Source: Exobasidium rhododendri
Lineage: Eukaryota; Basidiomycota; Exobasidiomycetes; Exobasidiales; Exobasidiaceae
Reading direction: 5' to 3'
Assembly: GCA_026210745.1 (NCBI GenBank)
Contig: CP110631.1
Coordinates: 3,286,001-3,350,000 of the forward strand
Length of the DNA: 64,000 nt
A program made the position numbers and the translations under genes. The stretch's first letter is position 1; every line of letters starts with the position of its first letter. The notes under the pieces were generated by a model that worked only from the letters and a program-made list of their open reading frames with translations, had not been told where the DNA came from and ran no database searches. Positions 56,924-64,000 of the stretch are shown here, piece after piece.

Positions 56924-59900
56924 TCAATCTGCTACTTTTTGCTGTGACAGAATACGCATCAGCGTGTCAACTGATGATTGAAGGGTATCGGGCTGAGTCT
57001 GTGACCAATTGGTCGAAAGAAGGATCTCCTCTGCTTCTTCAGGGAACTCATCAAGCTGGTCTTGCATGCTCGAGTAAAGAGATTCAGCGGCAGACGATCG
57101 AACCTGAAAAGAGGGGCGGGCAAGAGAGATCAGTCTCGGAGAGCCACCCATTGACCGCACTGTCAAAGAAACGTACGACGGGGAAGGGGTGGAGGAGAAA
57201 AGCGGGAAGACGAGGAAAGATCTGACTCTGGAGAGAAGGTATTGCAAGCATGTGTGTGGTGCTTTAGAGAAAAAGGTAGAGGATAGATTAGCAGGGATGC
57301 TTTCACACTTGATGATTTCTTTTTTATGTGATGTGATGTGTTAGAACGGAACTCACTACTGCATCGAGGCGATTACCCGAGATACGCTCTTGATGACGCT
57401 GATGTTCTTGCCCACCAGATCCAGACACCTCATCAGACTGAGGAGAGGGTGATCGCAACAGCATTCGAACGGTAAATAGGTAGGAAATCAGACCAGACAC
57501 ACGCGAGCAATTAAGGACGAGAACACTCACCTGGCATTCCCTTCCACTGTCTCCATCACTGCTTCCTGCATCACGCTTTCCTCAAACAGTGCGTTGAGAG
57601 TCTGGACAGCCGGGACAAAGTAACGATTTACTCTGACGTTCTTTGCTGCTAATCGGATCACATCACTGGTGAAGGGCAGTGGCCCATACGATCGGCACTC
57701 TCTTCCCAGAAGGAATTTACTTAAGCTCTTTGCCACTATTCGATTTGACTGCTCCTTCTGGCCCCCGATGTAGAGCACGATGCCCCTCACCACTTCACTT
57801 CTGAACTCGGTAATGGCGAGGAGCTGTATCACTCTGGGAAGCAACCAATGTGGATCTTTCAGTCGCACATCCTTGTCGCCTTCGAATATCTGGTTAAATG
57901 TCGCAAGTCCCGAGAATGACAGATCTCTTTGCTCACTTGGTGAGAAGTACGATGCTATGCAGAATAGCTCCATCGCAGCTTGCGCGCGTACGTTGTCAAT
58001 CTGCTCAATCATCTGCTTGCAATAGGTGGCAATTACCCGATCGAACAGGCTCTGGTCTAGCCAATGTTTGATGGATTTCTTAGACGTCGTCAGCAGAAAT
58101 TGCAGCAGTCTTCGCATTCCACTCAGACAAGACAATCTGATCCACGATCCTACATCGCCTCTGGCATCTGTCGTGTAGTCTTCGAGACCAGCCAGCAATA
58201 CCTTGAAGACGAGCTCACTGGTAGAGGGTTCGAGAAGTGCGTCTACGCTTTCCCGAAGTCCCAGGATAGCATCCACCACACTTTCGAAGGCGTTTCTCCT
58301 CGTCTCTACGTTGTGAGCTAGGAGTGGTGAGAGCGGCTGAACCAGGTCGAGCAAGAACGTGATCGTTTTCGCGAAGGGACCTGGAAATCGATCGTAGTCA
58401 TACACTCCGAGAGTCCTCGTACAACTTTGTCGTTGGGCTACTGTAAGCTGCTTCCAGTCCTTGATCACAGCTTCGATGCGATCACTACAGTCTCTCAGAT
58501 GGCCCACTGATGCAAGAGCGTGAGCCGCTTCTACCTGAACATCTTCTTCTTGTCTCTTCAGTGCCGCCACGATAAAGTCATCCCAGCTATTCTGCTCGGT
58601 CGACTGTAAGGCTTCTGCCGTCACGCTGCTTGCTATTGTTCGACAGGCAGATTTCAAGACCATAGAAGGACCAAGGGCTCGAATTGACTGTCGAGGTACG
58701 ACCGCAAGAGCGTTGAAGATGGTTGTACACCAGCCTTGCACAGACGGGCGAGGATCCTTGCGACAAACGGCAGCTAGCTCTGACAGAGTCGTCAAAGCTC
58801 CATGTAGAACTGCAGCATCTCCTGACTTGCAACGTCGCGCTAGTTGCTCGACCATCGGGGGTATCAATCTCTCGGCATCCATCTGCGCAATCTTTGCCAC
58901 GGTCGAAGCGCCAAGCTCACGCATTGAAATGTCCCAATGTATGATGGTGATTGTCAGTAGATGGTGCAAGATTGCCTCTTGGTACTTGGCATGGACAGCA
59001 ACTTGAGGAGCACATTCTAAGAAAGCATTACGACGGACACCTACAGCATAGAAGTCCGTCTTTCGAATAATGTCGATCCCGTCTTCGAAGAGGTTCAGTC
59101 GACCTACACACTCTTGAAAGGCTGCACTAGCCGCTCTACGGATAGAAACATCACGATCCAGCAAAGCAACGCAGACAAGGCGATGAGATAGCCGTTCTGC
59201 CATGACTCGAATGGAGTCAGCTTCATGCGCTCTTGCTATGGCCCACAAGACATAGCAAGCCGCATCACGAACCCCTGTTCCGATGGAGTGCGCACCCCGT
59301 CGAACATCAAAAAGCAGCGCCTTCTCCACCCATTCCAGCTTCTCTTGCAGCGAATTCCCCGCCAAAAGCCCTCTTCTTGCAAGTTCAGCCAATGCAAGGC
59401 AGCATCCTTGCCAAGTAAATTCGCTGACGCTGGACAGATCTTCCTTCTTACCAAGAAGATCAGGTATGTTGACGGAGAAGAGATCCGTGACTGCGTCAGA
59501 GACCTGATCCACAAAAGAAACGGGAAGACGGCTACACAAGCGCGAAAGGCCCTTTGCGGCGGAATAACGAACGACTGTATCTTTGTCTTGAAGGGCGTCC
59601 ATCAATGTGGCAATGTAAGCATCGATCTCTTCGGGCACTTCCTCATCTTCCTCCTCTTCCTCCTCTTCCTCCTCTCGATCTTCTTTCTGAAGTGACGTGG
59701 GGCTCGTTGCACGCTCCTCTTGTATACCGTCCGTCAGAACAGTGCCTCCTCTCAACCCTTTCCTTTTCCTGGGCCGTAGGGCTTTGAGGCCTAATCTACA
59801 GGCCATCTTTGCCTTGTACCGGTTGACCAGACTGTTGTTAGAGTAGTGAAGCGGCTTCCGAACGTCGTCGCTTCCGGCTGCCCTCGCCACTTCTTCTGCA

Positions 59901-60992
59901 TCTGTGCTGTAGAGTGCCACGATCATCTGGATTGAACGAACATGTGGAGAGAGAGCCTCCGGAGAGAGTGCTTTGACTACATTGCACAGTGTCTGCAATA
60001 TCCCAGTAGCGACAAAGATGGAGGGCTCTGGTGATGCCAGTAGTCTCATTCTTGACCAAGCGAGAAAATCCTGAAAATCTTCTTGTGATGCATCCTTTCT
60101 TTGAAATAGTCTCCCTAGTACTATTGTAGCGGCATCTCTTTCTTTTCCAGGACTTGCAAGGAAAGAACGACCGAGGCTCTGTATTCGGTGTGCTGTCTTT
60201 ACGAGGTGACAGTCATCTCCTGCCGTGACGTCGTCAAATTTGACCAGATCAAATGGGATCATGCAGATAAGGGAGAGCCAGAGGAGAAGAATGTAACGAA
60301 ACTCCCAGCTCGACTTTGTGTCTGAGGCTTGGTGTAGCTCCAAGATGGCCAGAGTTGGCAACAGATCCTCAACATCGTGCGGAAAGAAGTGGACTTTTGG
60401 TCATGAGAAGATAGTCTGGTCAATTTGATGCCAGTCTCGAGTGATCTGCAATGACGACGCTTGACTGCTGCCTCCTTCACTTACTAATCGTCTTGAATCC
60501 TCTCACTTTTGTGTAGTAGTACAGAAGGCTGGCCAGTCTTTGCACATGACCTGATTCACCAAGGGCCTTTAACGTCTCAGCGTTGGAGCTGCACTCTCTC
60601 ACAATACGCTGAAGTGCCTTGACCGGGGGCACAACAATCGATTCCAGATGCGGGTCCAAGAGATACGACTGCTCCTGATACTCGTCAAGCTAAGGGGAGG
60701 TGTCGAAGCAGAGCAACTTTCAGATCAACAGCTGCTACATAACAAGAAGCAGCGTACTTACACAATTCTTCAATCTCCGGAGGCTGTAGTCTTCCTTTGC
60801 CTGCTTTTGTTTGTCGACATCCTTTGCCGTGATGAAGATTAGGCCGCCCTCGCCATGCCCTTCCAGTCCGCCTGGATAGAAGTCGTCACTTAGAAGTATT
60901 TGACGGAATTCTTTTGCTTGGTGAAATTGAATCAGTTCTTTCTCCTCCACAGCAGCTTCCACGGTATTGCCTGCATCACTTAGCAATGCCAT
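56924..60992 (-). CDS. TBCD: Tubulin-folding cofactor D (TBCD/Alp1)
   Basis: Six exons, by phase and family match: 60992-60762, 60689-60485, 60393-57531, 57437-57357, 57261-57177 and 57103-56924, giving 1214 residues. Cofactor D captures β-tubulin and, with cofactors C and E, assembles the tubulin heterodimer. Diagnostic blocks are LDEYQEQSYLLDPHLE, HFFPHDVEDLLPTLAILE, LLLWLSLICMIPFDLVKF, DKDTVVRYSAAKGLSRL, GVRDAACYVLWAIAR and VGVRRNAFLE, all inside HEAT-repeat helices. The terminal exons give LPAFLLHPFPVVRSSAAESL. An acidic run (about 10 Glu) interrupts the repeats near residue 380 and is lineage-specific. It shares a short upstream region (223 bp) with the ankyrin gene. Confidence 0.92.
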
Positions 60993-61215
60993 GGGAAGGA
61001 GTCGTGGAGGAGGAGGGTGTAGGGACAAATGATCTAGACGAAGGAAGAGGCAAACTTCGTCCACTGAGAACATTTGGAAGTCCGTGCGTTGGAAAGATCC
61101 GTAAATAACACATCGCGTGAAGATCCCCTTGGCACTGTCTTTCTTTCTCTCCCCTACGCACCACTTCCCCGCTCATCAGACCTTGCGCTCGCTATTGAAT
61201 CACTAGCACACATCA

Positions 61216-61878
61216 ATGGCAGACGACGATCAAGAGTATGTTGGTGCAAGCTCCACACAGATCATGTTTCATGCCATTCAATCCGACAATGTAGACCTAC
61301 TGAAAGAAACTTTAAATTCAAAGAACGGACCGAATCTCGAAGGTAGTAATTCGATTGGAGACTCGCCCATCTTGGCCTGCCTTCGACATGAATCCTTGGA
61401 CGCATTAGCAGTGATCCTAGAGGAAGAGGTTGACGTGGATGTAGGAAATGCAGCAAGGGATGGAGATAGACCGCTACACTTGGCTGTCAGGTTGGAAGAT
61501 GAAGAGCAGAGGGAGTGGTGTGGTAAGTGAGGTTTGAGAAGGGAAACGAGAAGCTGTAGAGACTTTGAAACCCATGAATCGTACAACTTCCTGCTCTCTG
61601 CAGTCAATCAGCTACTGGAAGCAGGCTCTGATCCACGCATGACTAATACGGAAGGACTGAAGCCGGTAGACCTGATTAGTCCTGGCATAGTTGACGATAA
61701 AGTGAGAAAATTACTGCGAGAGGCCGAAGCGATGTCTGGGATGAGAAGTAGCGACGTAGTTGGTGAGTCAAGGGAGCGAAAAGCAACATGTTGTGGCCCC
61801 TGAACTCCTAATTCAATCAATTTCGCACCAGACGAGGATGACGAGTCAGATGGAGGACCGCCTTCAGACGAAGAGTAA
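61216..61878 (+). CDS. Small ankyrin-repeat protein (YCR051W-like)
   Basis: Exons 61216-61522, 61604-61762 and 61832-61878 (introns 81 and 69 nt) encode 170 residues. Ankyrin repeats are visible as FHAIQSDNVDLLKETLNSK, GDSPILACLRHESLDALAVI, DGDRPLHLAVRLEDEEQ and LLEAGSDPRMTNTEGLKPVD, so the chain is one compact repeat domain with an acidic tail (DEDDESDGGPPSDEE). Yeast YCR051W and its S. pombe counterpart have the same size and layout and are found in the cytoplasm and nucleus, with unknown biochemical role. It is probably a protein-protein adaptor. The stop codon is followed within a few bases by a CA repeat. Confidence 0.85.
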
Positions 61879-61880
61879 AG

Positions 61881-61881
<1 letters not shown>

Positions 61882-61939
<58 letters not shown>
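61882..61939. repeat. (CA)29 microsatellite just after the ankyrin gene stop codon
   Basis: An uninterrupted CA run beginning four bases downstream of the TAA stop, therefore in the 3' UTR. Confidence 0.95.
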
Positions 61940-61943
<4 letters not shown>

Positions 61944-62058
61944 GATGAAATAGATTGCCTCCACTGGTTTTAACAGTTAGCTTAGAACGGGGAGGGTATA
62001 TTGAAAGGTTCCGTGAGCATGATGGAGTGGTCGGGTATTGATAATGTCATTGTTGTTT

Positions 62059-62452
62059 CTATCGTTCTTCTTGTTGTTGTTGGTGCGGGCTGCTGCTGGT
62101 GTGACTGATGTTCTCGTGTGTCTTTTTCTTCTCTGCTTCATACCTCCACTGACCGCTTCCTTCTTTGGTCAGCCTTGCATAGACCCACAGATTAGCCACG
62201 CTTTTGTTGCTCATGTAGGGGTCTATAGCAAGAAATTGCCTCATCTTTCGCATAATCCCTCCCTTTGCCGTACCACTTAATCTTTCTTCCGTCCAATGCC
62301 AAGCATGCCTATTCAGAACGGAGCCATCGTCGTGATTTGTACCACCACCCGTCAGCCTAGAAAGAGGATCGTAGGAGATGACAGAAGCTGGAGTGATATT
62401 GATTGTGCCTGTCTTGTCAAGGACTCCCAATCGCACCGATGTCATGTGGTCG

Positions 62453-62525
<73 letters not shown>

Positions 62526-64000
62526 CTTCGTCGTTTACCAGTCTAGCTTCCTCCTCTCCTACTCGATTGAAAGCTACTTCGTCTAGGGCAAAGTAGATCT
62601 GGTTCAGGAGACCAGAGTGGAAGATGGTCTTCCGTTTTCCCTCCTCTGACCAAACACCATCTTTGGATTGCAGGAAGCTCTCGAGTTGACGTCTAGGAAC
62701 AGGTGTCCAGGCTATACTGGAGGGAAATTGCGGAGAAAAGGCTCTTTTGTATCGACTGAGAGCCTTGTAGTCGTCGTGATTCTGCCTCCATAGATCGTCC
62801 CAGAACAGGAACCACCAACGATGTAGGGGAGAGATAGAGAGATGATTCAGTCGTTCTAAGAGCAACTTCGTGGTGGCAGGATATAGCAAGGGTAATTCCC
62901 GAATCGGTCTAGAGCAGCGACTCTGCTGGAACGAGGCCTTCAGTTGCGTCCGTTGAAGGACGGGGCGCTCGAATATGTCAGACAGGAAAGAGTAGCTCAT
63001 CGTCTTTCTCTTGTCCCTCGCTTCGGTGTAATATGCCTGGCGATAGTCGCTCAAGTGCCTCTTTACTGTTTCCAAGCGAGTCTGTATAGTGTCAGTGTTG
63101 GCGTGGAAAAACCGCTGGACGGACGTTGTCCACTCAAAGTCGTCCCCTAAAGCGAACGCTGCTGCTCCATCAATGGTAAGCCTCCTCTTGTCGATGCTCT
63201 CTCCCTCTGCATCTCTGCGCTGGCCATACGCATAGGTAACTGTTACCTCGAATCCAGAATGATAATCGTACGATTCATGTTGCTCTTCTTCCATGTACGC
63301 TCTTCTTTGAATGTTCAGCACACCTTCCGAATAGAAGACTGGCTTAGCAAGCACGTAGTCGTTCTGCTTTCCTGTCAAGAATGCCCAGCAAGGTCCTCGA
63401 TTAGATTCGTACTTTGTTGCCTGAACGTGCGGGCAGTACACCCGTTGTCCATCTAACGCTCTCAGGACTGTACGAACCCATCTTCGCCTTTGAATGACTT
63501 CACTCTTGTTTTGCCGAACGAAGAGCTCAAATTCCGGCAAGCCAGTCAATTTAACCACTTTCGTTTCGTCTTCGGATGTCTGGTCATAACGAATGACTAG
63601 AGTTGGTGGGAAGGGGATGAGGAAAGCCTTTCCAAAGAAGGAAGAAACACCCGGTGGTCCGGTACCATCAAGCGGCTTCCAATAGGCATCAGGTCCAGCA
63701 CAGTCGACTTGCATCTCTTTCATCACCTGCTTCCATCTCTTGCTGTGCTTTCCTCGCAGCATCTCGACAGACTTTTTGTACTCCACCATGCCAACGGCTC
63801 GGAGGATCTTGAGGTTCTCCACATGTCGTTCTGCAGCTGTACCTTGGAAAGCCAGCAAATATGGTGGACAACCGTCACAAACAGAAAAGGTCACCAATTG
63901 ATCGAGAGGCATGTGATATTCCCTTCCACACAACAGCACGGTAGACAAAGTCTCCTGCCAGACCCTTCTCTTGACATGCATATCTAATTGCAAGAAAGGC
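62059..64000 (-). CDS. Unrecognised protein with poly-Asn run (partial, 5' end beyond right edge)
   Basis: An open frame of about 645 codons on the minus strand, ending at TAG 62059-62061. The apparent start near 63993 is TTG, so the true start lies outside the window or behind an intron whose acceptor could be the TTAG near 63982. No domain is recognised. The sequence has aromatic, charged, globular-looking parts (WWFLFWDDLWRQNHDDY, HVQATKYESNRGPCWAF). About 25 consecutive Asn, encoded by AAC repeats, occur near three quarters of the visible chain. The C-terminus is Gln/Ser-rich. It may be a lineage-specific protein. Confidence 0.6.
62452..62525. repeat. (GTT)n microsatellite encoding poly-Asn
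   Basis: About 24 GTT units, read on the minus strand as AAC codons in the frame of the partial gene. Confidence 0.95.

Overview
The window is nuclear DNA of a basidiomycete fungus, most likely a member of Ustilaginomycotina (smut relatives). The evidence is compact genes with zero to five short introns (mostly 58-110 nt, GT-AG, pyrimidine-rich acceptors), long low-complexity Ser/Thr/Gln tails, a phytochrome fused to a histidine kinase and a receiver domain, an ENA-type sodium pump and an S53 sedolisin. The lineage is inferred; no rRNA or other phylogenetic marker was read. I rebuilt exon structures by hand by matching splice sites, codon phase and family conservation. No tRNA, CRISPR array, transposon or virus-like element was recognised.

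Layout. 1-4155: the DEAH spliceosomal helicase Prp2 (minus, running off the left edge), divergent from a small membrane protein that may be nucleoporin Pom34. 4690-7253: a large disordered protein of unknown function. 7498-13962: a secretory stretch with a two-exon secreted glycoprotein, a GPI-anchor-like protein and a sedolisin protease. 14051-17675: a HAD hydrolase and a Psr1/SCP-type phosphatase. 19578-25138: a giant CSC1/OSCA ion channel. 25434-32529: a 1188-residue protein ending in a CxxC...CxxxC motif and an Rgd2-type F-BAR/RhoGAP-like protein. 32799-37759: a GNAT acetyltransferase divergent from the ENA ATPase. 38172-42955: the phytochrome. 44404-46529: a prenylcysteine oxidase/lyase. 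46814-49520: cofilin divergent from an RPAP3-like TPR protein. 49788-53515: a histidine-rich protein and an Acinus-like SAP/RRM splicing factor. 54051-56800: ribosomal protein S19 divergent from PA2G4/EBP1. 56924-61878: tubulin chaperone D divergent from a small ankyrin protein. 62059 to the right edge: an unrecognised protein with a long Asn run.

Themes. Psr1-type phosphatase, CSC1 channel, ENA pump and phytochrome kinase, all within 27 kb, touch salt, osmotic and light signalling in other fungi. Seven gene pairs are divergent. The 46.8-56.8 kb part is rich in housekeeping genes for actin turnover, R2TP-type assembly, splicing and ribosomes. Simple repeats lie in or beside genes: TTC in one intron, GT beside another donor site, CA just after a stop codon, and GTT coding for Asn. 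In cofilin and probably in RPS19 an intron sits at, or inside, the start codon.

Most of the window is ordinary. The least ordinary items are the repeat-containing intron joining the secreted protein's two exons, the start-codon introns, the histidine-rich protein and the oversized CSC1 tail.
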